Shown here in pieces: positions 19,554 to 29,966 of a stretch of DNA of 34,918 nucleotides. The notes below the pieces were generated by a model that was not told where the DNA came from, made no database searches, and saw only the letters and a list, made by a program, of their open reading frames with translations. The translations under genes and the position numbers were made by a program. This DNA is from Pseudomonas protegens. Lineage in GTDB: Bacteria > Pseudomonadota > Gammaproteobacteria > Pseudomonadales > Pseudomonadaceae. The stretch is taken from contig NZ_MOAK01000034.1 of the NCBI RefSeq assembly GCF_003732485.1, positions 1 through 34,918 of the forward strand, in the 5' to 3' direction. The stretch's first letter is position 1; every line of letters starts with the position of its first letter.

Positions 19554-20759
19554 CTACACAGTCACTTCAACGCCGTGTCGCACGACGCGCTTTTCCAGAT
19601 CGCCGCCCAGCCAGTAGGCCAGGTCGGCAGGACGATCGATCTGCCAGGCGACGAAGTCCGCCACCTTGCCCACCTCCAGCGAACCATGGGTCTTGTCCAT
19701 GCCCAGGGCCTGGGCCGCATGCAGGGTAACCCCGGCCAGGGCTTCCTCGGGGGTCATGCGGAAACAGGTGCAGGCCATGTTCAGCATCAGGCGCAGCGAC
19801 AGCGCCGGCGAAGTCCCGGGATTGAGGTCGCTGGCCACGGCAATCTTCACCCCGTGCTTGCGCAGGGCTTCCATCGGCGGCAGTTGGGTTTCCCGGAGGA
19901 AATAGAAAGCCCCCGGCAACAGCACTGCCACGGTTCCCGAAGCCGCCATGGCCATGGCATCGTCCTCGGTCATGAACTCCAGGTGATCGGCAGACAGCGC
20001 CCGGTAGCGCGCCGCCAGGCTCGAGCCATGCAAGGACGACAATTGTTCGGCATGCAGTTTCACCGGCAGGCCGAGCTTCTGCGCGGCAATGAATACCCGC
20101 TCCACCTGCTCCGGGGAGAACGCCAGGTACTCACAGAAGGCATCCACCGCATCCACCAGCCCCTCGGCCGCCAGGGCCGGGAGCATCTCGCTGCAGATAT
20201 GCTCGATGTAGGCGTCGCTGCGCTCGGCATATTCCGGCGGCAGAGCGTGGGCCGCCAGGCAGGTGCTGCGCACACTGACCGGCAACTCCTCGCCAAGACG
20301 GCGGATCACCCGCAGGATCTTGCGCTCGCTGGCCAGGTCCAGGCCATAGCCGGACTTGATCTCGACGCTGGTGACACCGTCCCGCAGCAGGCTCAGCAGA
20401 CGCTTGCGGGCGCTGACGAACAGCTCCTCTTCAGTGGCCGCGCGGGTCGCCCGTACGGTGCTGGCGATACCGCCACCGGCCGCGGCGATCTCGGCGTAGC
20501 TCACGCCCTGCAGGCGCTGCTCGAACTCGCCGCTGCGGTTGCCGCCGAACACCGTATGGGTGTGGCAATCGATCAGGCCCGGGGTGACCCAGGCGCCCGC
20601 CAGGTCCTGGACCTGGTGGTAATCGGCGACCGGCGCCTGCTGGCGCCGGCCAATCCACTCGATGTGCGCCCCTGACGTCACGATGGCCGCGTCCTCGATG
20701 ATCGAGTAGGTGCCTTGGGCCATGCTGGCGACGTTGCAGTGTTGCCAAAGAGTTTTCAT
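19554..20759 (-). CDS. hutI: HutI, imidazolonepropionase
   Basis: A 401-residue amidohydrolase-superfamily enzyme that hydrolyses 4-imidazolone-5-propionate to N-formimino-L-glutamate. Metal and catalytic residues are visible: [10 protein letters not shown] (His66, His68), KLHAEQLS (His236, Glu238) and SDLNPGTSP (Asp311), plus the substrate-loop arginine in [11 protein letters not shown] strong GGAGG site precedes ATG 20759. It is 12 bp after hutT and 10 bp before hutG, so clearly co-transcribed. Confidence 0.96.
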   Translation of the reverse strand: MKTLWQHCNVASMAQGTYSIIEDAAIVTSGAHIEWIGRRQQAPVADYHQVQDLAGAWVTPGLIDCHTHTVFGGNRSGEFEQRLQGVSYAEIAAAGGGIASTVRATRAATEEELFVSARKRLLSLLRDGVTSVEIKSGYGLDLASERKILRVIRRLGEELPVSVRSTCLAAHALPPEYAERSDAYIEHICSEMLPALAAEGLVDAVDAFCEYLAFSPEQVERVFIAAQKLGLPVKLHAEQLSSLHGSSLAARYRALSADHLEFMTEDDAMAMAASGTVAVLLPGAFYFLRETQLPPMEALRKHGVKIAVASDLNPGTSPALSLRLMLNMACTCFRMTPEEALAGVTLHAAQALGMDKTHGSLEVGKVADFVAWQIDRPADLAYWLGGDLEKRVVRHGVEVTV

Positions 20760-20771
20760 CCAGGGCCTCCG

Positions 20772-22184
20772 TTAATGATCAGTAGGTAAAGAAGAGTCGA
20801 CGCGGATCTGCTGAGCCTGCCCCGCCACCGGTTTGACCCACAGCATATAGGCCACCACCAGCACAATGATCCACACCACGCCCACCATCAGCGCCGCCTG
20901 GGTTTTCGGGAAATAGCCCAGGACGCCGAAGATGAACAGCATGAAGGCAATCGCCGCTGCCGGCGCCCAAGGCCAGAACGGCACCTTGAACTGCAACTGG
21001 GCCACTTGCTCGGCGGTCATGGAGCGACGCATCGCCACATGGGTCAAAAGAATCATCAGCCACACCCAGACCGTGGCGAAGGTGGCCAGGGAAGCGATCA
21101 GCAGGAAGATGTTTTCCGGGATCAGGTAGTTCAATACCACGCCGCCCAACAGCGTCACGGCCATCACCACCACGGTCATCCACGGCACGCCGGCCTTGGA
21201 CACCTGGGCAAAGCCCTTGGGCGCCTGCCCTTGCTGGGCCAGGCCGTACATCATGCGCCCGGCACCAAAGATATCGCTGTTGATCGCCGACACCGCCGCC
21301 GAAATCACCACGATATTAAGGATGGTGGCCGCCGAGCTGATGCCCAGGCTGTCGAAGATCTGCACGAAGGGGCTGCCCTGGGTGCCAATCTGCGGCCAGG
21401 GGAAAATCGACATCAGTACGAACAGGGTCAGCACATAGAACAGCAGGATGCGCAGCGGCACCGCGTTGATCGCCTTGGGAATGACCCGCTGCGGGTCCTT
21501 GGCCTCGCCGGCGGTGACACCGATGATCTCGATGCCGCCAAAGGCGAACATCACCACCGCGAAGGACGCGATCACCCCGCCGATGCCGTTGGGCATGAAG
21601 CCGCCATGGGCCCAAAGGTTGCTGGCGCCGGTGGCTTGCTCGGTGGCAGCGCTGCCGATACCGAACATCATGATGCCGAAACCACCGAGGATCATGGCGA
21701 CGATCGCCCCGACCTTGAGCAGCGACAACCAGAACTCCATCTCGCCGAAGACCTTGACGCTGCACAGGTTGAGGCCGCCGATGAGCAGGACGATGCCCAG
21801 TACCCAGATCCAGCGCGCCACCTCGGGAAACCAGAAGCCCATATAGATGCCAAAGGCGGTGACGTCCGCCAGACAGACGATCAGCATCTCGAACGCGTAG
21901 GTCCAGCCCAGGATAAAGCCCGGCAAGGGCCCCAGGTACTGGCTGGCGTACTGCCCGAAGGAGCCGGACACCGGGTTGTGCACGGCCATCTCCCCCAGGG
22001 CGCGCATCACCATGAACACCGCTGCGCCACCAATCAGGTAGGCCAGCAACACGGCCGGGCCGGCCATCTGGATGGCGGAGGCCGAACCGTAGAACAATCC
22101 GGTGCCAATGGCCGACCCCAGGGCCATGAAGCGAATGTGGCGGGCCGTCAGCCCGCGTTTCAATCCTTGGGTTTGCTGTGTCAT
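20772..22184 (-). CDS. hutT: Histidine permease HutT (APC family)
   Basis: A 470-residue amino acid/polyamine/organocation (APC) superfamily permease with 12 predicted transmembrane helices. The amino acid transporter signature is at the N-terminus: [20 protein letters not shown] followed by [12 protein letters not shown] and [16 protein letters not shown]. It resembles ProY/HutT-type proton symporters. Position between hutH2 and hutI marks it as the histidine-specific uptake gene (HutTh in SBW25); the histidine specificity is inferred from context. A REP element sits between it and hutH2. Confidence 0.9.
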   Translation of the reverse strand: MTQQTQGLKRGLTARHIRFMALGSAIGTGLFYGSASAIQMAGPAVLLAYLIGGAAVFMVMRALGEMAVHNPVSGSFGQYASQYLGPLPGFILGWTYAFEMLIVCLADVTAFGIYMGFWFPEVARWIWVLGIVLLIGGLNLCSVKVFGEMEFWLSLLKVGAIVAMILGGFGIMMFGIGSAATEQATGASNLWAHGGFMPNGIGGVIASFAVVMFAFGGIEIIGVTAGEAKDPQRVIPKAINAVPLRILLFYVLTLFVLMSIFPWPQIGTQGSPFVQIFDSLGISSAATILNIVVISAAVSAINSDIFGAGRMMYGLAQQGQAPKGFAQVSKAGVPWMTVVVMAVTLLGGVVLNYLIPENIFLLIASLATFATVWVWLMILLTHVAMRRSMTAEQVAQLQFKVPFWPWAPAAAIAFMLFIFGVLGYFPKTQAALMVGVVWIIVLVVAYMLWVKPVAGQAQQIRVDSSLPTDH

Positions 22185-22281
22185 TTCTCGTCCCTAATTA
22201 TTCTTATCAGAGAAAGCGGTGGACCGACCCTCAATAGCCAAGGCCCGGCCCACCCAAAGATTTCGCCGACGCACCGCCCCC

Positions 22282-22310
22282 GCAGGAGCCGGCTGGCCGG
22301 CGAAAGCGTC
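22282..22310. repeat. Single REP element between hutH2 and hutT
   Basis: GCAGGAGCCGGCTGGCCGGCGAAAGCG matches the REP core and can fold as GCCGGC/GCCGGC. It abuts the hutH2 stop. A TTTCGCCGAC fragment at 22261 may be the remains of an inverted partner. The rest of the 126-bp gap holds the hutT ribosome site. Confidence 0.75.
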
Positions 22311-23843
<1,533 letters not shown>

Positions 23844-23965
23844 ATTCATGCTCCTTTTGAGAGTTTTGTAATAACTACCAGTCGCTCCGGAAGCTTCCGT
23901 TATCCGTCGTCACTCGCGGTATTGAGCGAATGACGCCTTGGCACGCTGGTTATGGGAAAAACGGT

Positions 23966-25489
23966 TTATTGCACCTTGGAAAAACGTTTGGGCAGCAGCA
24001 AAGGGTCCTTGAGCAGCGCCGCGGCGCCGGCAATGTCCGGCGCCAGCCAGCGGTCCTGGTCATAGGCCGCAATCCGCTCGCGCAGCAGGCACCAGGCGAT
24101 ACCGGTGCCGGTGCCGAAGCGCTGCTCCTTGAGAAATTCAAAGGCCTGGGCGGCCAGCAGGTACTCGATGGCCAGGATCTGGGTGCAGTTCTCCAGCACC
24201 TGATGCAGCTTCAGGGCGGCGTTGGTGCCCAGGCTCAGGTGGTCCTCCTGCAGGCCCGAAGTGACGTAGTTGTCCAGCACCGCCGGCTGGGCCAGCTGAC
24301 GGTTCTGCGCACACAGCGAGGCCGCTACGTACTGCACGATCATCATTCCGGAGTTGACCCCGGGCTCGCTCACCAGGAATGCCGGCAAGCCGCTGACATG
24401 GGGGTTGATCAAGCGGTCCAGGCGACGTTCGGCAATGGAGCCGATCTCGGCCATGGCGATGGCCAGCAGATCCGCCGCCAGCGCCACCGATTGCCCGTGG
24501 GGGTTGGCCTGGGACACCACCCGATAATGATCCGGGGTGCCCAGCAGCAGCGGGTTGTCGGTCGCGCCGTTGAGCTCGGTTTCCACCTGCTTGATCGCGT
24601 GGGCCAGTTGATCCCGGGCTGCACCATGCACCTGGGGAATGGAGCGGATACTCAAGGCGTCCTGGGTGCGAATGCCGCGGCTAGCGGCGATGACTTCACT
24701 GCCGTTGAGCAAGGCCCGCAGATTGCTGCCCACCACTTGCATGCCGGGGTGCGCCTTGAGGGCAATGATCTCGGCATCGAAGGCGTCGATCTGGCCCCGC
24801 TGGGCTTCGAAGCTCATGGCGCCGATCACGTCGGCCCACTGCAACAGGCGGCTGGCATCGGCCAGGGCCAGGCAGCTCAGACCCGTCATGCACGGTGTGC
24901 CGTTGACCAGGCACAAGCCATCCTTGGCCCCCAACTGCACCGGCTGCAGCCCCTCTTCGGCCAGGGCCTGTTCGGCGCAAACAAGGCGACCGCGATAGCT
25001 GACCTGACCGACGCCAAGCAAGGCGATGCCAATGTGGGCCATATGGGTCAGATAACCCACCGAACCCTGGGACGGCACTTGTGGGGTGATGCCGCGATTG
25101 AGCAGAGCCAGCAGCGCCTCGACCACTTGCCGGTGGATGCCGGACTTGCCGTGGCTGTAGTTGATGATGGCGGCGCAGAGGATCGCTCGGGTCTGTTCGT
25201 CGGCCAGTGCCGGCCCCACACCGCAGGCGTGGCTGAGCAAGGTGTTGCGCGACAGCTGGCTGAGTTGCTCACCGGCCAGCACCACGTTGCACAAGGCGCC
25301 AAGGCCCGTGCTGATGCCATAGGCCCGCTCGCCGCTGTCCACCACTTGGCGGACGATGGCCTGGGCATTGTCGATACGCGCCCAGGCCTGGGCCGACAGC
25401 TCGAGCTGCGCGCCATGACGGGCGACGGCGACTACATCCTGCCAACCCAGGGGGGCGTCGGCGATAACGATTTTTTCAGCCTGGGACAT
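23966..25489 (-). CDS. HutH1, histidase paralogue lacking the MIO tripeptide
   Basis: A 507-residue full-length member of the HAL/PAL family, immediately upstream of hutH2. A good GAGGT ribosome site precedes ATG 25489, and the frame is open. In the place of the invariant Ala-Ser-Gly, the sequence reads GSVG (142-145) directly into YLTHMAHIG: exactly three residues are missing relative to HutH2, and downstream positions stay in register (Asn196). Two further active-site positions differ: Leu279 for the Tyr of QDPYS, and Pro330 for the Phe of GNFH. Tyr57, His87, Asn196, Gln276, Arg282 and Glu415 are kept. It cannot form MIO, so normal ammonia-lyase chemistry is not expected. This corresponds by position to hutH1 of SBW25. 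Function unknown: pseudoenzyme, regulatory or heteromeric partner, or a different reaction. Confidence 0.93.
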   Translation of the reverse strand: MSQAEKIVIADAPLGWQDVVAVARHGAQLELSAQAWARIDNAQAIVRQVVDSGERAYGISTGLGALCNVVLAGEQLSQLSRNTLLSHACGVGPALADEQTRAILCAAIINYSHGKSGIHRQVVEALLALLNRGITPQVPSQGSVGYLTHMAHIGIALLGVGQVSYRGRLVCAEQALAEEGLQPVQLGAKDGLCLVNGTPCMTGLSCLALADASRLLQWADVIGAMSFEAQRGQIDAFDAEIIALKAHPGMQVVGSNLRALLNGSEVIAASRGIRTQDALSIRSIPQVHGAARDQLAHAIKQVETELNGATDNPLLLGTPDHYRVVSQANPHGQSVALAADLLAIAMAEIGSIAERRLDRLINPHVSGLPAFLVSEPGVNSGMMIVQYVAASLCAQNRQLAQPAVLDNYVTSGLQEDHLSLGTNAALKLHQVLENCTQILAIEYLLAAQAFEFLKEQRFGTGTGIAWCLLRERIAAYDQDRWLAPDIAGAAALLKDPLLLPKRFSKVQ

Positions 25490-25540
25490 CGGGGACCTCT
25501 TCTTGCAAACCTTGGGTTGTCTGCCGCTTTGCCGGACCTT

Positions 25541-25562
25541 TCGCCGGCAAGCCGGCTCCTAC
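25541..25562. repeat. Single REP element between hutV and hutH1
   Basis: TCGCCGGCAAGCCGGCTCCT at 25541, the same core as at 9552, overlapping the last bases of hutV. A GC-rich stem (GCCGGC/GCCGGC) can fold in the hut mRNA just upstream of hutH1. Confidence 0.78.
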
Positions 25563-26389
25563 ACGGTGGCGGCGCGGCGCTGGACGAAACGATCGACGTA
25601 CTCATCCGCCGGCGAATGCAGGATCTCCTTCGGCGTGCCCACCTGGATCAGGCGACCGTCCTTGAGGATCGCGATGCGGTTACCGATGCGTACCGCCTCG
25701 TCCAGGTCGTGGGTGATGAAGACGATGGTCTTGTGCAGGGTCTTCTGCAGCTCCAGCAGCTGGTCCTGCATCTCGGCACGGATCAACGGGTCCAGGGCGC
25801 TGAAGGCTTCGTCCATGAGGATGATGTCGGTGTCCGCAGCCAGGGCCCGGGCCAGGCCGACCCGTTGGCGCATGCCGCCGGACAACTGGTGCGGGTACTT
25901 CTTCTCGTAACCCTTGAGGCCCACGGTGTTGATCCAGTGCAGGGCCCGCTCGGCGCACACCGACTTGCTCTCGCCACGCACCTTGAGGCCATAGGCGACG
26001 TTGTCCTGGACATTGCGGTGAGGCAACAGACCGAAGCTCTGGAACACCATGCTGATCTTGTGTCGACGGAATTGGCGCAGGGCTTCCATGTCGTACTGCA
26101 GGATGTCTTCACCATCCACCAGGATCGCCCCGCTGGTGGGGTCGATCAGGCGGTTGAAGTGACGCACCAGGGTCGACTTGCCGGAACCGGACAGGCCCAT
26201 GATGACGAAGATCTCACCGGTACCGATGCTCAGGGACAGGTCGTTGACCCCCACTACGCAACCAGTCTCGGCCAGCACCTGGTCCTTGCCCTTGCCTTGG
26301 CCAATCATTGCCAGGGCGTCGGCGGAACGGTTGCCGAATATCTTGAAGACGTTCTTGACTTCGATCTTGCTGACGGCAGCGTTGCTCAT
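25559..26389 (-). CDS. hutV: HutV, histidine ABC transporter ATP-binding protein
   Basis: A 276-residue ABC ATPase of the ProV/OpuA (quaternary amine) type. Walker A is GLSGSGKST (65-73), the signature LSGGMRQR (169-176), Walker [14 protein letters not shown] (188-200) and the switch His in FITHDLDEA. The N-terminal extension [33 protein letters not shown] is typical of ProV proteins, but the C-terminal CBS domain pair that senses osmolarity in ProV (about 400 residues) is absent, consistent with a nutrient role. It overlaps hutW by 4 bp (ATGA). Histidine as substrate is inferred from the hut context and the SBW25 orthologue. Confidence 0.93.
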   Translation of the reverse strand: MSNAAVSKIEVKNVFKIFGNRSADALAMIGQGKGKDQVLAETGCVVGVNDLSLSIGTGEIFVIMGLSGSGKSTLVRHFNRLIDPTSGAILVDGEDILQYDMEALRQFRRHKISMVFQSFGLLPHRNVQDNVAYGLKVRGESKSVCAERALHWINTVGLKGYEKKYPHQLSGGMRQRVGLARALAADTDIILMDEAFSALDPLIRAEMQDQLLELQKTLHKTIVFITHDLDEAVRIGNRIAILKDGRLIQVGTPKEILHSPADEYVDRFVQRRAATV

Positions 26390-27237
26390 TTGTTCACCTC
26401 ATGGCGTGGACGACCATAGGCCTGGGTAATGCGGTCGATCACCACCGCCAGAATCACGATCGCCAACCCCGCCTCCAGGCCGCGCCCGACGTTGAGGGTC
26501 TGGATTCCCACCAGCACATCCTCGCCCAGGCCGCGGGCACCGATCATCGAGGCGATCACCACCATCGACAGGGCCATCATGGTGGTCTGGTTGATCCCCG
26601 CCATGATGCTCGGCAGGGCCAGGGGCAACTGCACGCCAAACAGCTGTTGCCAGCGGTTGGCACCGAAGGCGTTGATCGCCTCCATCACTTCACCGTCCAC
26701 CTGGCGGATGCCCAGGTCGGTAAGACGAATCAGCGGCGGCGCGGCGTAGATCACCGTGGCGAAGATCGCCGGCACCTTGCCCAGGCCGAACAGCATCAGC
26801 ACCGGGATCAGGTACACGAAGCTGGGCATGGTCTGCATGATGTCCAGCAGCGGCATCAATACCGAACGCAAGCGGTTGCTGCGGGCCGAGAGTATCCCCA
26901 GGGGAATGCCGATCAGCACCGAGATCATGGTCGCCACCAGCATCAGCGCCAGGGTCTGCATCAGCTTGTCCCACAGGCCGACGGCACCCACCAGGAACAG
27001 CAGGCCGACAATCACCGCCGTGGTCAGCAGCTTGCGGGTGGAGTGCCAGGCGATGCCGCCGACAATCGCCAGCATCAGCCACCAGGGCGCCATGCGCAGC
27101 AGGCCCTCAAGGTTGACGATGGCCCACAACAGAGTGTCGGAGATATGCCGGAACACGTCGCCGTAGTTGGTCACCAGGGAGTCGACCCAGCCGTTGACCC
27201 AGTCGGCGATGGAAAAGGTGAAGCTTTCTGGAAACAT
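26386..27237 (-). CDS. hutW: HutW, histidine ABC transporter permease
   Basis: A 283-residue inner-membrane permease of the ProW type. About seven hydrophobic segments are visible; the cytoplasmic EAA loop that contacts HutV is [20 protein letters not shown] (186-205). The N-terminus ([22 protein letters not shown]) is the amphipathic leader usual in ProW. It sits between hutX and hutV with a 4-bp overlap to hutV. Confidence 0.92.
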   Translation of the reverse strand: MFPESFTFSIADWVNGWVDSLVTNYGDVFRHISDTLLWAIVNLEGLLRMAPWWLMLAIVGGIAWHSTRKLLTTAVIVGLLFLVGAVGLWDKLMQTLALMLVATMISVLIGIPLGILSARSNRLRSVLMPLLDIMQTMPSFVYLIPVLMLFGLGKVPAIFATVIYAAPPLIRLTDLGIRQVDGEVMEAINAFGANRWQQLFGVQLPLALPSIMAGINQTTMMALSMVVIASMIGARGLGEDVLVGIQTLNVGRGLEAGLAIVILAVVIDRITQAYGRPRHEVNK

Positions 27238-27309
27238 AAGAAACTCTCGATCAAAGGAGGTTGTGGTCCAGCCTCCGACGGCTCGTGTGAACCGCCGGAA
27301 AAGCCCGAC

Positions 27310-28275
27310 CTACAAGGCCGCGTCGATTTTCCTGGCTGCGTCGTCACTCACCCATGCGTGCCAGACTTCAGGATGTTCCTTGAGGAAGATTTTCGCCAGT
27401 TTCGGCGACTCGATGCGCTCGCGGGTCATGCGCGCGAGGTTCTGGTTGAGCAGGTCGATGGGCAGGTTGGCCTTGGCCAGTACCGCCACCAGTTCCGGGG
27501 CTTCGTCATGGAAGGTCTTGGACAGGCCGACCTTGATGCTCACGCTCTTGTCGACGCCGGGTTTCTCATCCAGCTTGACCAGATCCACCTGGCCCATGAG
27601 CGGGGTCGGCGACCAGTAGTAGAAGAGAATCGGTTCGCCACGTTTGTAGCTCGACAGTACCGCCGCATCCAGGGCCGGGCCGGTGCCCGGACGGAAGTTG
27701 GTGTAGCTGCTTTCCAGGCCGTAGCTCTTGAGCATCTCGCTGTTGTCCAGCTCACAGGTCCAGCCAGCCGGGCAATTGTAGAAACGGCCCTTGGTCGGCT
27801 CTTCCGGGTCCTTGAACACGCTGGCGTACTTGCCCAGGTCGGCGATGTTCTTCAAGTCCGGCGCCTTGGCTTCGAGCTTGCGCTTGGCGTCGCCCTCGAT
27901 CACATAGCGTGGCACGTACCAGCCTTCGACGGCTCCCACCACCGGCGCGCCGACGCCCACGACCTTGCCGGCCTTCTCGGCCTTGTTCCACACCTCGCTG
28001 CGGCCCACCCACTCTTCGGCGAAGACCTGGATGTCATTGCTGCCCAGGGCGTTCTCCATGGTGATGGAGTTGCCCGGCAGGCTGTCGGTCTTGCAGTCGT
28101 AGCCCTTCTCCAGAACGAACTGCAGGACGTCGGTCAGTAACATGCCGCTTTCCCAATTCAGGCCGGCAAACTTCACCGGTTTGCCCGACTCGCACCAGCC
28201 GGCCGCCTGGGCGCCGGAAGCGGCCAGCAAGCCCAAGGACAGCAACGTGGTCAGCAGGGTCTTATGCATTTTCAT
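27310..28275 (-). CDS. hutX: HutX, histidine ABC transporter binding protein
   Basis: A 321-residue periplasmic binding protein of the ProX/OpuAC (glycine betaine) family. It has a signal peptide MKMHKTLLTTLLSLGLLAASGAQA (cleavage about residue 24) and the mature start GWCESGKPVKFAGLNWESGMLLTDVLQFVLEKGYDC. Trp-rich regions such as RFYNCPAGWTCEL and FYYWSPTPLMGQ are found in this family. GGAG stands nine bases before ATG 28275. It heads the hutX-hutW-hutV block. In the family quaternary amines bind an aromatic box; here histidine is expected from context, and the binding specificity is not proven by sequence. Confidence 0.92.
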   Translation of the reverse strand: MKMHKTLLTTLLSLGLLAASGAQAAGWCESGKPVKFAGLNWESGMLLTDVLQFVLEKGYDCKTDSLPGNSITMENALGSNDIQVFAEEWVGRSEVWNKAEKAGKVVGVGAPVVGAVEGWYVPRYVIEGDAKRKLEAKAPDLKNIADLGKYASVFKDPEEPTKGRFYNCPAGWTCELDNSEMLKSYGLESSYTNFRPGTGPALDAAVLSSYKRGEPILFYYWSPTPLMGQVDLVKLDEKPGVDKSVSIKVGLSKTFHDEAPELVAVLAKANLPIDLLNQNLARMTRERIESPKLAKIFLKEHPEVWHAWVSDDAARKIDAAL

Positions 28276-28350
28276 TGTGTGACGCTCCTAATCATGAGTT
28301 GGCTTACGGCAGTTAAGAGGCATCCAGCCCTGTCCACGTCCCGTCAAGAC

Positions 28351-29820
28351 TCACACCGCAGCAGCGCGACGGGCCTGACTCAGCTTTTGTTCGTTGGGCG
28401 CGTCCTGCTCTACCGGCAGGATCAGGTGCTCGGGCACCGCGCCATGCCACTTCTTCGCGCAGACGTAGTACAACGCCGCGGGCACCACCAGGCCGATGAT
28501 CCAGGAGATATCGGTATCGCCAAGACTCGCCACCAGGGGGCCGGTATAGAAGTGGGTGGAAATGAACGGCATCTGGATCAGCACGCCGAACACATAAATG
28601 GTGATGCCCATGGCATTCCAGCGACCGTAGCGACCGTCCGGGTTGGACAGGGCCGGGATGTCATAGCGCTCTTTGGTGATGCAATAGAAGTCCACCAGGT
28701 TGATCGCGCTCCAGGGCGTGAAGAACGCCAGCAGGAACAGGATGAAGGACTTGAACGCACCGAGGAACGAGTGCTGGCCAAGCAATGCGATCAGAGTCGC
28801 GGTGCCGACAATCAGCAACACGAAGACCAGCCGTTGCAAGCGCGTCACCTTCAACTCGCCGCGAAAGCCGCTGATGATGGTGGCGATGCACATGAAGCTG
28901 CCGTAGGAGTTCAGCGTCGAGATGGTCACCTTGCCGAAGGCAATGCTGAAATAGAGCAACGCCGCTATGGCGCCACTGCCGCCCAGACCCACGATGTAGG
29001 CCACTTCACGACCGGCGAACTGGCCCTTGGACAGGGCCGCGGCGAACACCCCGAGCACCATCGCCACCTGGGCACCGATCACCGAACCTGCGCCCGCGGC
29101 GAAGAAGGTCTTCAACGGCGACGTCTTGCTCGGCAGGTAGCGCGAATAGTCGGCGACATAAGGGCCGAAGGCGATCTGCCAGGATGCGGCCAACGACACC
29201 GCCAGGAGGAAGCTGCTCCAGCTGAAGTGCCGAATAGCCAGCAAGGCACTGACGTCGGTCTGGCTCAAAAGCCGGCTGAACAGGTAGAAAAAGGCGATCA
29301 CGCCGATCACGCTGGCGACTCGGCCGATGTAGTGAATCACCCGATAGCCAAGCACCGTGACCAGCACAATGACGCTGGCGAAGATCAGGATGCCGATGCT
29401 GTCACTGACGCCGAACATCTGGCCCAGCGCCTGCCCGGAAAGCACCGTGCCGGTCGCGGTGAAACCCAGGTACATCAAGCACACCAGCACCATCGGGATG
29501 GCCGCACCATAGACGCCGAACTGCACCCGGCTGGAAATCATCTGCGGCAGGCCGAGCCTCGGCCCTTGCGCCGCATGCAGCGCCATCACCCCGCCGCCCA
29601 GCAGTTGCCCGACCAACAGACCGATCAACGACCAGAACACATCACCGCCCAACACCACCGCCAAAGCGCCGGTGACGATGGCCGTGATCTGCAGGTTGGC
29701 ACCCAGCCACAGGGTGAACTGGCTCAATAGACGACCGTGTCTTTCCGCTTCCGGGATGTAGTCGATCGAACGCCTTTCGATCAACGGCTTGTTGCTTGCA
29801 CGATCATTCGATGAAGCCAT
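28351..29820 (-). CDS. HutTu, NCS1-family urocanate permease
   Basis: A 489-residue transporter of the nucleobase:cation symporter-1 (NCS1, CodB-like) family with about 12 hydrophobic segments. Typical sequence includes IPEAERHGRLLSQFTLWLGANLQ at 20-42, GPRLGLPQMISSRVQFGVYG in the first third, and FFTPWSAINLVDFYCI late. I chose ATG 29820 (MASSNDRASNKPLIERRS); the in-frame ORF upstream passes through a REPIN and is not coding. Located next to hutU, it corresponds to the urocanate-specific transporter HutTu of SBW25. Substrate by context, not by visible residues. Confidence 0.9.
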   Translation of the reverse strand: MASSNDRASNKPLIERRSIDYIPEAERHGRLLSQFTLWLGANLQITAIVTGALAVVLGGDVFWSLIGLLVGQLLGGGVMALHAAQGPRLGLPQMISSRVQFGVYGAAIPMVLVCLMYLGFTATGTVLSGQALGQMFGVSDSIGILIFASVIVLVTVLGYRVIHYIGRVASVIGVIAFFYLFSRLLSQTDVSALLAIRHFSWSSFLLAVSLAASWQIAFGPYVADYSRYLPSKTSPLKTFFAAGAGSVIGAQVAMVLGVFAAALSKGQFAGREVAYIVGLGGSGAIAALLYFSIAFGKVTISTLNSYGSFMCIATIISGFRGELKVTRLQRLVFVLLIVGTATLIALLGQHSFLGAFKSFILFLLAFFTPWSAINLVDFYCITKERYDIPALSNPDGRYGRWNAMGITIYVFGVLIQMPFISTHFYTGPLVASLGDTDISWIIGLVVPAALYYVCAKKWHGAVPEHLILPVEQDAPNEQKLSQARRAAAV

Positions 29821-29860
29821 GGACGTCAAACCTCTAATGGGCACTGCAGACGATTTCCCC

Positions 29861-29938
29861 TGTAGGAGCGAGCGTGCTCGCGAGGCGGTGTAGCTGATGC
29901 ACCGCGGTGCTTGCTTCGCCAGCAAGCTGGCTCCTACA
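29861..29938. repeat. REPIN between hutU and the urocanate permease gene
   Basis: The first REP begins TGTAGGAGCGAGCGTGCTCG at 29861; the inverted partner ends AGCAAGCTGGCTCCTACA at 29938. The arms are imperfect (GCGAG versus GCCAG types), as if REP units of two sequence subtypes were paired. It lies inside the hut unit just after hutU. Confidence 0.88.
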
Positions 29939-29966
29939 GATAGGGTGGGGTGAACCGATGCTCCGG

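Noticed and set aside
25040..25070. Possibility that the missing Ala-Ser-Gly of HutH1 is a sequencing error or a pseudogene frameshift
   Set aside because: The gap is exactly nine bases, in frame, with open sequence on both sides, and it is accompanied by independent changes at two other active-site positions, which single errors would not produce.
25491..25510. AAGAAGAG near the hutH1 ribosome site as a Crc/Hfq target
   Set aside because: It matches the AANAANAA pattern at only five of the six fixed positions, and such short A-rich tracts are common; not enough to report as a site.
29821..29925. N-terminal extension of the urocanate permease by 35 residues
   Set aside because: The extension is read from the REPIN at 29861-29938; the ATG at 29820 begins a normal NCS1 N-terminus.
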